From contig OZ244045.1 in the NCBI GenBank assembly GCA_965215295.1, positions 1,426,001-1,490,000 of the forward strand: a stretch of 64,000 nt of DNA, given 5' to 3'. This document shows positions 17,901-26,273 of this stretch, in pieces; the stretch's first letter is position 1, and the number at the start of each line of letters is the position of its first letter. The notes beneath the pieces are model-generated. The model saw only the letters and a program-made list of their open reading frames with translations, had not been told where the DNA came from and did not search any database. Source of the DNA: HK1 sp965215295. GTDB taxonomy: Bacteria > Pseudomonadota > Gammaproteobacteria > HK1. A program made the translations under genes and the position numbers.

Positions 17901-18611
17901 TCATCCTCCGGAAGATGCCGCCGTCATCCCGGACCGTGCGATCTCGAGCACCCGTGCGACCACGGCATCGACATCCAACCCGGTCGTATCGACCACCACG
18001 GCGTCTTCAGCCGGCTTCAAGGGAGCGGCCTCGCGTTCCCGATCGCGCCGGTCACGTTCCGCCATCTCCCTGGAAAGGCGGGTGACACTAACATCGATAC
18101 CCTTAGCCATCAATTGTTTATGCCGTCTCTCGGCTCTCGTCCGCGCGGTAGCTGTAAGGAACACCTTCACCGGTGCGTCGGGGAAGACCACGGTCCCCAT
18201 GTCGCGCCCGTCCGCGACGAGTCCCGGCGGGCGGCGAAATTCCCGCTGCCGCACGAGCAGCGCATCGCGCACCTGCGCGCTGGCCGAGACGCGCGAGGCG
18301 TCGTTTCCGCACCGTTCGGTCCTGATGTCGTCGGTGACGTCGATGCCGTCGGCGAGGGTACGCACCGGGTCGGCCGCGGCGTCCCCGGGAACGAAGCTGA
18401 TGTCGAGGCTCCGCGCAAGACGCGCCAGTGCGTCGCCGTCGTCGAGCGATACGTCCCGCGTGCGGGCCGCCGAGGCGAGGACGCGGTAGAGGGCGCCGCT
18501 GTCGAGGAGGCGGAAGCCGAGCGCCGACGCGACACGACGCGACACGGTTCCCTTGCCGGAGCCGCCCGGACCGTCGATCGCGATGACCGGTACGGCTTCA
18601 GTGGCGGGCAT
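17901..18611 (-). CDS. cmk: Cytidylate kinase
   Basis: Phosphorylates CMP and dCMP using ATP. The 236-residue product begins with the P-loop IAIDGPGGSGKGTVSRRVA (about residues 10-28) and shows LVADGRDMGTVVFPDAPVKV, the usual acceptor-binding segment, and the RRHKQL lid region. Its ATG at 18611 lies inside the end of aroA (14-base overlap), so translation is probably coupled. The aroA-cmk-rpsA order is the conserved gammaproteobacterial one. Confidence 0.95.
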   Translation of the reverse strand: MPATEAVPVIAIDGPGGSGKGTVSRRVASALGFRLLDSGALYRVLASAARTRDVSLDDGDALARLARSLDISFVPGDAAADPVRTLADGIDVTDDIRTERCGNDASRVSASAQVRDALLVRQREFRRPPGLVADGRDMGTVVFPDAPVKVFLTATARTRAERRHKQLMAKGIDVSVTRLSREMAERDRRDREREAAPLKPAEDAVVVDTTGLDVDAVVARVLEIARSGMTAASSGG

Positions 18612-19926
18612 CGACGACCTCGATATCGCACCCGACGGAGTTGGACAGGGTTGCGAAGCCGGGAAAGGAGGTCGCCACGTTGCGACAGTCGCGTATTCGA
18701 ACCGGAGCCGCGACCGCGGCGGAGGCGAAGGCCATTGCAATGCGGTGGTCCCCCGCGCTGTCCACTTCTCCGCCCGAGAGCCCGCCGCCCTCGACCGCCA
18801 TGCCGTCGTCGAACACCCGCACCGCCACTCCGAGCGCACGCAAGGCTTCGGCGCTCGCCGCGATCCGGTCGCTCTCCTTCACCCGCAGCTCCCGGGCCCC
18901 GGTCACCCGGGTGACCCCGCGCGCGGTCGCCGCGGCGGCGAAGATGGCCGGGAACTCGTCGATGGCCAGCGGTACCAGCGAGGGATCGACATCGACGCCA
19001 TGCAGTGCTCCGCCACGCACCCTCAGGTCCGCCACCGGCTCGCGTCCGGCGACACGATGGTTCGACCACGAGATGTCCGCCCCCATCTGCTCGAGGATGG
19101 CCAGTATCCCGGTGCGGGTCGGATTCATGCCCACGCCTCGGACCAGCAGGTCCGAGCCTGCCCTGCCCGCCGCCGCCGCGACGAGGAACGCGGCGGAGGA
19201 GATGTCCCCGGGCACGTCCACCTCCGTCGCGGCAAGACGCGCTCCGCCTTCGATGCACGTGCGCCGTCCGTCGCGCGCGAGCTCGACTCCGAACGCGCCG
19301 AGCATGCGCTCGGTGTGATCGCGCGTCGGCGCCGGCTCCGTCACGCACGTGCGCCCGCCGGCGTACAGCCCGGCCAGCAGAATGGCCGATTTCACTTGGG
19401 CGCTGGCCATTGGAGTCGTGTAGTCGATCGGCGCGAGCCCGTCGCCGGCACGGAGCCGGATCGGGGGAGTTCCGCCGGATGCGGTTTCGATTCGCGCGCC
19501 CATCCGCGACAGCGGTTCGGTGATCCGCCGCATCGGACGACGACCGAGCGAAGCGTCGCCCACCAGCGCGCAATCGAACCGCTGTCCCGCGAGCAGGCCC
19601 GCGAGCAGGCGCATCGCGGTGCCCGAGTTTCCGAGGTCGATGTCCGCCGCCGGCGCCCGCAGCCCTTCCCGGCCGACCCCGCCGATCAGCGCCTCGCCGT
19701 CCCGCGGCCCTTCGATCCTCACGCCCATCGACCGGAATGCCGCCACCGTGGCGAGCACATCCTCGCCTTCGAGCAGCCCGCGCACCCGGGTATCGCCGTG
19801 GGCGATCGCGCCGAGCATGACGCAGCGGTGCGAGATCGACTTGTCGCCCGGCACACGGATCTCGCCACGCAACGGACCCGACGGCCGCACGACGTAGTCA
19901 AAGGCGCGATTGGTGGAGTGTTTCAT
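18598..19926 (-). CDS. aroA: 3-phosphoshikimate 1-carboxyvinyltransferase (EPSP synthase)
   Basis: Joins PEP and shikimate-3-phosphate in the shikimate pathway. The 442-residue product shows RVPGDKSISHR (about residues 24-34), DLGNSGTAMRL (about 97-107), GDASLGRRPMRR and RVKESDRIAA. The SISHR signature resembles the class II branch rather than the SVSNR of E. coli AroA; the loop has GNSGT, not the CP4-type GNAAT. Upstream lies an AT-rich segment that could hold its own promoter, although tyrA precedes it on the same strand. Confidence 0.95.
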   Translation of the reverse strand: MKHSTNRAFDYVVRPSGPLRGEIRVPGDKSISHRCVMLGAIAHGDTRVRGLLEGEDVLATVAAFRSMGVRIEGPRDGEALIGGVGREGLRAPAADIDLGNSGTAMRLLAGLLAGQRFDCALVGDASLGRRPMRRITEPLSRMGARIETASGGTPPIRLRAGDGLAPIDYTTPMASAQVKSAILLAGLYAGGRTCVTEPAPTRDHTERMLGAFGVELARDGRRTCIEGGARLAATEVDVPGDISSAAFLVAAAAGRAGSDLLVRGVGMNPTRTGILAILEQMGADISWSNHRVAGREPVADLRVRGGALHGVDVDPSLVPLAIDEFPAIFAAAATARGVTRVTGARELRVKESDRIAASAEALRALGVAVRVFDDGMAVEGGGLSGGEVDSAGDHRIAMAFASAAVAAPVRIRDCRNVATSFPGFATLSNSVGCDIEVVDARH

Positions 19927-19980
19927 TCAAAAAAATCAATCAATTAGACAATGTTTACAATGTAAATTATGAAATGAGGA
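19921..19980 (-). promoter_or_regulatory. AT-rich palindromic region upstream of aroA
   Basis: A roughly 55-base AT-rich island stands out sharply from the GC-rich surroundings between the tyrA stop and the aroA start. It contains a perfect inverted repeat TTTACA-A-TGTAAA (19954-19966), and ACAATGT occurs as a partly overlapping direct repeat. On the minus strand TTTACA and TAATTG resemble promoter hexamers, but their spacing is poor, so exact boxes are not assigned. A regulated internal promoter or a protein-binding site for aroA-cmk-rpsA expression is plausible. Confidence 0.5.
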
Positions 19981-20019
19981 ATTGCACGGATGGATCTTCC
20001 GTGGTCCATCCGTCGCGGA

Positions 20020-20877
20020 TCAGGAGTACTTGTCGCGAATCGCTTTCGCGCGGGCGAAGACCGCGCGGACATGCTCGCCGTCCTTGCGGCGGACCGCGTC
20101 GGTGAGCCGATCGAGCGCGGCCCCGAACCGCTCCAGCTCCTGCACGATCGCATCGCGGTTGGCGGAGCAGATGTCGTGCCACATCTGCGGATCGCTCGAC
20201 GCGACGCGGGTGAAGTCGCGAAGCCCGCCCGCCGAGTACCTGAAGATTTCGGTGCGCTCGGGCATCCGCCCCAGCACGTCGACCAGGGTATAGGCCAGCA
20301 TGTGCGGCAGGTGGCTGGTGGCGGCGAGAACCCGATCGTGATGGTCGACGTCCATCTCGATCACGTCCGCTCCGACCATCCTCCACATCGCCGACACTCG
20401 TTCGAGCGCCCCGGCATCGGTTTCCGCGATCGGGGTCACGATGACCCGCCGGCTCTCGAAGAGGCGTTCGACCGAAGAGTCGACGCCACTGTGCTCGGTC
20501 CCGGCAACGGGATGCGCGGGTACGAATCGAGGCAACCGGGCCCCGAGAGCCGCCCGCGCCGCGGCGACGACACCGCCCTTCGCGCTGCCCGCATCGGTGA
20601 TGATCGCGTCGGCGTCCACGGCGGCGGCGATGCGTTCGAAGAGCGGCCCGGTTGCGCCGAGCGGCACCGCGACGACGATCATGTCCGCCCCGGCCACCGC
20701 GCGCGCAACGTCGACGTCGAAGCGGTCGATGATTCCGAGCTCGACCGCGCGTTCGAGGTTCGCCGTATGGCGGCTGGAGCCCACGATCTCTCCGACCGCT
20801 CCGAGCCTTCGCAGATCGCGGGCGAGCGAGCCCCCGATGAGGCCCGTTCCGACCACGCAGAGCCTGCGGATCATCAT
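20020..20877 (-). CDS. tyrA: Prephenate dehydrogenase
   Basis: Makes 4-hydroxyphenylpyruvate for tyrosine (or arogenate-linked tyrosine) with NAD(P). The 285-residue product has the dinucleotide motif CVVGTGLIGGSLARDL near the N-terminus and the catalytic-histidine region PAHPVAGTEHSGVDSS (about residues 119-134). It has no chorismate mutase or ACT domain. The ATG at 20877 (ATGATG) is preferred over an upstream TTG at 20898. It lies 37 bases after pheA; hisC, which often stands between pheA and tyrA, is missing. Confidence 0.92.
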   Translation of the reverse strand: MMIRRLCVVGTGLIGGSLARDLRRLGAVGEIVGSSRHTANLERAVELGIIDRFDVDVARAVAGADMIVVAVPLGATGPLFERIAAAVDADAIITDAGSAKGGVVAAARAALGARLPRFVPAHPVAGTEHSGVDSSVERLFESRRVIVTPIAETDAGALERVSAMWRMVGADVIEMDVDHHDRVLAATSHLPHMLAYTLVDVLGRMPERTEIFRYSAGGLRDFTRVASSDPQMWHDICSANRDAIVQELERFGAALDRLTDAVRRKDGEHVRAVFARAKAIRDKYS

Positions 20878-20914
20878 GTTCCGGGGTGGACCGGCCAACG
20901 CTTCGCTCCCGTGC

Positions 20915-21700
20915 TCACCGCGGCTCCACCCCGGCGCGGGAGTCCGGATAGGTGCCCAGCACCCTGCCGCCGAACCGCGCGACGAGTCGTGCGAACCGCG
21001 GCTCGTTCACGTGCATCGCAACGTCGACGACGGACGAAGAGGCGTCCCGCGCAATGGGGGTCGCTCGCATCCGGAGGTCCGCATCCTTGCACCACGACTC
21101 GATGGACGTCAGGTCACGGGTCGGGAAGATGAGCGATGTCCGGTCGTCTCCGGTCGGCGGTACGGGCTCACGCCCGATGACGACGAACCGCCCGCCGCTT
21201 CGCGCGTACCACTCGCCGCAGAGCGAAAGCCCGCGTTCGGGGAGTTCCGCGACGACGGGTGATGCGAGGCCGTCCCGGGAGAATTCGAGCGTGGCGTAGT
21301 CGGAGCGGGCGCTCGCGACCGCATCGAGCGCTTGCGCGGCATTCGGCGCGGGCTGAATGTCGACCGCCCCGCCGAAGTGGCCGATGGCCGCGCACGCCTC
21401 CTCCACCGTCGTGCAGCCGACCGCCAGCCGCTGCTCCAGCGCGCGGCAGGTCGAGACGATCTCGCGGAACAGGCGCAGTACCTCGGCTCCGGGCAGCGGT
21501 CCCTCGTTGATGGCGCCGAGACGGCGCAGCAACGCGGCCTCGCGCTCCGGCCGGTAGTAGCGGGGTCCCGTCTCCCAGCCCTTGACCTCCGCCACTTCCA
21601 GCACCGCGCTCGCCCGCCGGTTGAGCAGACGGAGCAGCTCGGCGTCGAGCGCGTCGAGCCGGCGGCGTATCGCATCGAGTCGCGCATCGCAGTCGGTCAC
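20915..21700 (-). CDS. pheA: Chorismate mutase protein with collapsed prephenate dehydratase domain (PheA-like)
   Basis: The first about 90 residues are a complete AroQ chorismate mutase domain of the P-protein type (LDAIRRRLDALDAELLRLLN, YYRPEREAALLRRL, LFREIVSTCRALEQ). A full P-protein of about 360 residues should follow with dehydratase and ACT domains. Here only 261 residues exist: a degenerate piece of the first dehydratase lobe, no ENSTEGAV-type motif, and GRFVVIG in place of the catalytic TRF motif. The sequence then rejoins at the conserved VPPTGDD start of an ACT-like C-terminus. GTG 21700 has GGAG 8 bases upstream. It may act only as a regulated chorismate mutase; loss of dehydratase activity is inferred. 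Confidence 0.8.
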   Translation of the reverse strand: MTDCDARLDAIRRRLDALDAELLRLLNRRASAVLEVAEVKGWETGPRYYRPEREAALLRRLGAINEGPLPGAEVLRLFREIVSTCRALEQRLAVGCTTVEEACAAIGHFGGAVDIQPAPNAAQALDAVASARSDYATLEFSRDGLASPVVAELPERGLSLCGEWYARSGGRFVVIGREPVPPTGDDRTSLIFPTRDLTSIESWCKDADLRMRATPIARDASSSVVDVAMHVNEPRFARLVARFGGRVLGTYPDSRAGVEPR

Positions 21701-21841
21701 GATCCGGCTCCGGGTTCGATGCGGCTCGGCGGCGCCCCGGGACATTGCCCGCGTTCGAACCGGATCATCTCGTCACGGGGGTCGGGCGCATGACGGATCA
21801 TCACGGGAACGAGCGCGGACCGCTTTCTCCCCGACGCCGCC

Positions 21842-24418
21842 TCAGGCGGGCCCCGAAGGCTCTTCTTCGCCCTCTTCCCGGCCGTCCACGATCCGGCTGT
21901 CCACGATCCGTTCGAGACCGGCGAGGCGCTCGCCATCCGCGAGACTGATGAGCTTGACTCCCTGGGTGCCGCGCCCGAGCACGCTCACCTCGTTCACCCT
22001 GGTGCGCACGAGCTTGCCGCGGTCGGTGATCAGCATGAGCTCGTCGGTCTTCTCGACCAGCTCCGCACCGATGACCGCTCCATTGCGCCGGCTCGTGCGA
22101 ATGGAGAGCAGTCCCTGCCCGGCGCGTCCCTGCGGCCGGTACTCCACCGCCGGAGTGCACTTCCCGTAGCCGTTCTCGGTCGCGGTGAGCACCAGGCTTT
22201 CGGAAAAGATCATCAGGGAGATGACCCGCGCCCCGCGTCCCGGCCGCATGCCGCGCACGCCCCGCGCGGTCCGGCCCATCGCGCGCACGTCGCTCTCGGG
22301 GAAGCGAATGAGCTTGCCGTCGCTCGTCGCGAGCATGACGTCGCAGCCGCCGTCCGTCACCGCGACTCCCACCAGGTGATCGTCGTCGAGCAGGTCGACG
22401 GCGATGAGCCCGGTCGATCGGGGCCGGGAGAAGTCGGCGCACGGTGTTTTCTTCACGATGCCGCGCGAGGTCGCCATCAGCACGAAACCGCCCTGGTCGA
22501 CGTCCCTCATCGGCAGGATCGCGCTGATGCGCTCGCCTTCGTCGAGGGGCAGGATGTTCACCATGGGCTTGCCGCGAGCCGTGCGCGCCGCCCGCGGCAA
22601 CTCGTAGACCGGCACCCAGTACACCTTGCCGCGACTCGAGAAGAACAGGATCGTGTCGTGGGTATTCGCGACGAAGAGGCGTTCGACGAAGTCCTCCTCC
22701 CTGGTCGCCGCCGCGGTCTTGCCGCGGCCGCCCCGGCGTTGCGCCGAGTAGTCGTCGAGCGGCTGCCACTTCACGTAGCCGTAGTGCGACATCGTGACCA
22801 CGACGTCCTGCGGCTTGATGAGATGGAGGATGTCCATTCCTTCGCGGTGCGGCTCGATCTCGGTGCGGCGGGGATCGGCGAACTGCTCCTTCACCTTCAG
22901 GAGCTCCTCGCGCACTACCTCGCGCAGGCGATCCGGATTGACCAGGATGTCGAGCAACCCGCGGATGTGGTCGAGGAGCCGGTCGAACTCTTCGATGATC
23001 TTCTCCTGCTCGAGCCCGGTCAGGCGGTGCAGGCGAAGATCGAGGATCGCCTGGGCCTGGGCTTCGCTCATCCGGTACCCGTCTTCGCCGAGCCCGAATC
23101 CGTCGGCCAGGTCGTCGGGCTTCGAGGTGTCCGCACCGGCCCGATCGAGCATGGCCCGTACCGCTCCGGGCTCCCACACCCGCTCGACGAGGCGCTGTCT
23201 GGCTTGCGTGGGGTTCGCCGAGGCCCTGATGAGCGCGATGACCGGATCGATGTTCGCGAGGGCGACCGCGAGGCCCTCCAGGACATGCGCCCGCTCTCTC
23301 GCCTTTCGCAGCTCGAAGATGGTCCGCCGCGTCACCACCTCGCGCCGGTGGCCCACGAACGCTTCGAGCATCCCCCGGATGCCGAGGAGCCGGGGCTGGC
23401 CATCGACCAGCGCGACCAGGTTGATGCCGAACACCGTCTCCATCGACGTGAGCCGGTACAGGTTGTTCAGCATCACCTCGGCGTTCTCGCCGCGGCGCAA
23501 TTCGATGACGACGCGCATCCCATCCTTGTCGGATTCGTCGCGCAGGGCGGAGATGCCTTCGAGCCGCTTCTCCTTCACGAGGTCCGCGATCTTCTCCAGC
23601 AGGCGCGCCTTGTTGACCTGGTACGGAAGCTCGCCGACCACGATGCGCTCGTGGGCTCCGCCGTCCGCGGTCTCGAAGCCGGCCCGCGCGCGGACGTAGA
23701 TCCGTCCCCGTCCGGTGCGGTACGCCTCGTGGACCCCGGCCGTGCCGCTGATGATCCCCGCGGTCGGGAAGTCCGGGCCCGGCATGATCCGCATGATGTC
23801 GTCGATATCGAGCGCGGGGTCGTCGATGAGGGCGACGCAGGCATCGACGACCTCGGCGAGGTTGTGGGGCGGGATGTTGGTGGCCATGCCCACCGCGATC
23901 CCCGAGGAGCCGTTGACGAGCAGGTTGGGAAACCGGGTCGGGAAGACCGACGGCTCGGTCTCGGAGCCGTCGTAGTTGGCGACGAAATCGACCGTTTCCT
24001 TGTCGATGTCGGCAAGCAGCTCGTGCGCGATCCTGGCCATGCGCACTTCGGTGTAGCGCATGGCGGCCGGCGGGTCGCCGTCGACGGAACCGAAGTTTCC
24101 CTGCCCGTCCACGACCATCACCCGCATCGAGAACGGCTGCGCCATGCGCACGAGCGCGTCGTACACCGCGCCCTCGCCGTGGGGGTGGTACTTGCCGATG
24201 GTGTCGCCGACGACCCTGGCCGACTTCTTGTAGGGCTTGTTCCAGTCGTTGCCCAGCTCGCGCATCGCGTGGAGCACGCGCCGGTGGACCGGTTTCAGGC
24301 CGTCTCGAACATCCGGGAGCGCCCTGCCCACGATCACGCTCATGGCGTAATCGAGATAGGACTGCTTCATCTCCTCTTCGATGTCTACAGGACGGACTTC
24401 CTTCGCGAAATCAGCCAT
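21842..24418 (-). CDS. gyrA: DNA gyrase subunit A
   Basis: The 858-residue breakage-reunion subunit of gyrase, which introduces negative supercoils. The catalytic tyrosine lies in AAMRYTEVRMARIA (about residue 122), and the GyrA box QRRGGRGK (about 548) marks the DNA-wrapping C-terminal domain. In the quinolone-resistance region the protein reads HPHGEGAVYDALVR, so the residue aligned with E. coli Ser83 is glycine while Asp87 is kept. ATG 24418 gives the normal N-terminus. An acidic tail ends the protein. No serC gene lies between it and pheA, unlike the usual order. Confidence 0.97.
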   Translation of the reverse strand: MADFAKEVRPVDIEEEMKQSYLDYAMSVIVGRALPDVRDGLKPVHRRVLHAMRELGNDWNKPYKKSARVVGDTIGKYHPHGEGAVYDALVRMAQPFSMRVMVVDGQGNFGSVDGDPPAAMRYTEVRMARIAHELLADIDKETVDFVANYDGSETEPSVFPTRFPNLLVNGSSGIAVGMATNIPPHNLAEVVDACVALIDDPALDIDDIMRIMPGPDFPTAGIISGTAGVHEAYRTGRGRIYVRARAGFETADGGAHERIVVGELPYQVNKARLLEKIADLVKEKRLEGISALRDESDKDGMRVVIELRRGENAEVMLNNLYRLTSMETVFGINLVALVDGQPRLLGIRGMLEAFVGHRREVVTRRTIFELRKARERAHVLEGLAVALANIDPVIALIRASANPTQARQRLVERVWEPGAVRAMLDRAGADTSKPDDLADGFGLGEDGYRMSEAQAQAILDLRLHRLTGLEQEKIIEEFDRLLDHIRGLLDILVNPDRLREVVREELLKVKEQFADPRRTEIEPHREGMDILHLIKPQDVVVTMSHYGYVKWQPLDDYSAQRRGGRGKTAAATREEDFVERLFVANTHDTILFFSSRGKVYWVPVYELPRAARTARGKPMVNILPLDEGERISAILPMRDVDQGGFVLMATSRGIVKKTPCADFSRPRSTGLIAVDLLDDDHLVGVAVTDGGCDVMLATSDGKLIRFPESDVRAMGRTARGVRGMRPGRGARVISLMIFSESLVLTATENGYGKCTPAVEYRPQGRAGQGLLSIRTSRRNGAVIGAELVEKTDELMLITDRGKLVRTRVNEVSVLGRGTQGVKLISLADGERLAGLERIVDSRIVDGREEGEEEPSGPA

Positions 24419-24633
24419 ATGCAAGCGCCCGGCCCCATGCGGTCGAAAAGGTGTCCAGCCGTGGCCGTGACCTGCCCACGGTGGGTGGCGAATCCGGATC
24501 GAAGATTGCGACGAAGGGGGAAGTCTATCACGCGAAGGGGTCCGGACCTTCGATTTCCGCCGTCGTTCCGGCCCCCGGCACAGGATGTCTGGAGTTCATG
24601 TCCGCCGCCGCGATCGACGGCCGGCCGGGTTCC

Positions 24634-24717
24634 GACCGGGAGCACCCGGCACCAGCGAGTTGACGATCCCGGCGGGCGAGACGGACAGCGTTCAGACCGG
24701 GAGCACCCGGCACCAGC
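24634..24717. repeat. 23-bp direct repeat duplicating the ilvE 3' end
   Basis: A perfect 23-bp sequence (starting GACCGGGAGCACCCGGCACC) occurs at 24634-24656 and again at 24695-24717, 61 bases apart. The second copy encodes the last residues of IlvE; the first lies in the 273-base gap between ilvE and gyrA. This looks like a small tandem duplication of the gene end. No gene was seen elsewhere in the gap (24419-24691). Confidence 0.75.
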
Positions 24718-25765
24718 CGTGCGGGTCGTCGCGCTCGCCGAGCTGGATGCCGGTGATCCGATCGTAGAGCCACTGGGTCACCGGGCCGGAGGCATTGGCG
24801 TTGACGCGGACCTCCTCGCCCCGGTACGCCATGGTGCCCACCGGGGAGATCACCGCCGCCGTCCCCGCCCCGAACGCTTCCTCCAGTAGCCCGCCCTTCG
24901 ACGCCTCGACGATCTCGTCGATGGCGATCCGGCGCTCGACCACCTCGTGGCCGTGCTCGCGCAGCAGCGTGATCGCCGCGTCGCGGGTGATGCCGGGGAG
25001 GATGGTGCCGCGCAGCTCCGGGGTGACGATGTGGCCGTCGATCCGGAAGAAGATGTTCATCGCGCCGACTTCCTCGACGTAGCGGTGCTCCACCCCGTCG
25101 AGCCAGAGCACCTGCATGTACCCCTCCCGGCGCGCGAGCTCGGCGGGATACAGGCTGCCGGCGTAGTTCCCGGCGGTCTTGGCCGCGCCGGTCCCGCCGG
25201 GGGCGGCGCGGGTGTGGACGTCCTCGACCTTCAACGTCACCGCCGGCATGCTCTCGTCGAAGTACGAGCGCACCGGGCAGGTCATCACCAGCATCCGGAA
25301 CGTACGCGAGGGGCGGACCTCCATGTGCGCCTCGCTGCCGAAGATGATGGGGCGGATGTAGAGCGATTCCCCGCGCCGCTCCGGGACCCACGCCCGATCG
25401 ACGGCGACGAGCCGTTCCACCGCCCCGAGGAAGACGGCGGGGTCGACCCGGGGGACGCACAGTCGATCGCAGGACGCCTCCAGCCGGCGCGCGTTCATGT
25501 CCGGGCGGAAGACGCGCACCCGGCCATCCACGCCCCGGAACGCCTTGAGGCCCTCGAACACCGCCTGCCCGTAGTGCAGGGTCGCGTTGCCCGGCTCCAT
25601 CGCGATCGGTCCGTAGGGGACGATGCGGGGCCGGCGCCACCCGCCGTCCTCCCATTCCATGCTGAACATGTGGTCGCTGAAGACGTTGCCGAAGCCGAGG
25701 TTGTCGAAGTCGACGTCCTCGCGCCGGCTTCTCGGGACGAGATCGAGCTCGATGTCGGAGAGCAT
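24692..25765 (-). CDS. ilvE: Branched-chain amino acid aminotransferase
   Basis: A 357-residue fold-type IV PLP transaminase, interconverting leucine, isoleucine and valine with their keto acids. The Schiff-base lysine is in GAAKTAGNYAGSLYPA (about residue 196); other family signatures are LHYGQAVFEGLKAFRG and EEVGAMNIFFRIDG (phosphate-binding region). Length and motifs match the BCAT group 2 type rather than the shorter E. coli type. The 3' end is duplicated just downstream. It stands alone, with a 508-base gap upstream that contains an insertion element. Confidence 0.93.
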   Translation of the reverse strand: MLSDIELDLVPRSRREDVDFDNLGFGNVFSDHMFSMEWEDGGWRRPRIVPYGPIAMEPGNATLHYGQAVFEGLKAFRGVDGRVRVFRPDMNARRLEASCDRLCVPRVDPAVFLGAVERLVAVDRAWVPERRGESLYIRPIIFGSEAHMEVRPSRTFRMLVMTCPVRSYFDESMPAVTLKVEDVHTRAAPGGTGAAKTAGNYAGSLYPAELARREGYMQVLWLDGVEHRYVEEVGAMNIFFRIDGHIVTPELRGTILPGITRDAAITLLREHGHEVVERRIAIDEIVEASKGGLLEEAFGAGTAAVISPVGTMAYRGEEVRVNANASGPVTQWLYDRITGIQLGERDDPHGWCRVLPV

Positions 25766-25865
25766 TCTGGTGTCGGGCCGCGTTCGCGAAGGGGGAAAGG
25801 GAGGGCCGGCGCCGGCCGGGAGTGGCGGAGGTTAGGTGAATCGCCCCCCCGTCACAACGCTTGTC

Positions 25866-26026
25866 CTGACCCGGCAGCAATTCTCATTTTGCTCGTCGGG
25901 TCCCGCGGCAGGACCGGCACGACCGTCGATCTGCCCCCGATCTGCCCCGGACCGAGTCGCAAGGAGAAGACGGCTTGCGGCTCAGGGTGAAGTCAGGCGC
26001 CAAAATGAGAATTGCTGCTGACCCGG
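25866..26026. mobile_element. MITE-like insertion with 17-bp inverted repeats and 9-bp target duplication
   Basis: A 143-bp element (25875-26017) begins CAGCAATTCTCATTTTG and ends with its exact reverse complement CAAAATGAGAATTGCTG. It is flanked on both sides by the direct repeat CTGACCCGG (25866-25874 and 26018-26026), the expected mark of transposition with a 9-bp duplication. The 109-bp interior has no transposase frame, so movement would need a transposase encoded elsewhere. The parent insertion-sequence family is not recognised. The rest of the 25766-26273 gap holds no supported gene. Confidence 0.85.
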
Positions 26027-26273
26027 TGCTTCGAGCCCGCACGCCGCAGCCGGCACAGCCCGCCGTGTTCATCCACCACGAGCTCCGTGATCGCGGTGAA
26101 TGCTTTTCCTCCGAAGATCACCAGCCAGACTTCGCCGTAGTCGATGTCGACGAGCAACCCGGTGTCTCAACGATGTTGGCAGAGAGGGGACGTTCCGCGA
26201 TCCGGAGTCTCAGGATGTATTCAGCGGTGAAGATACCCGGGATGGCCAGCTCAAGCCTTGTGATCGCCTGACG

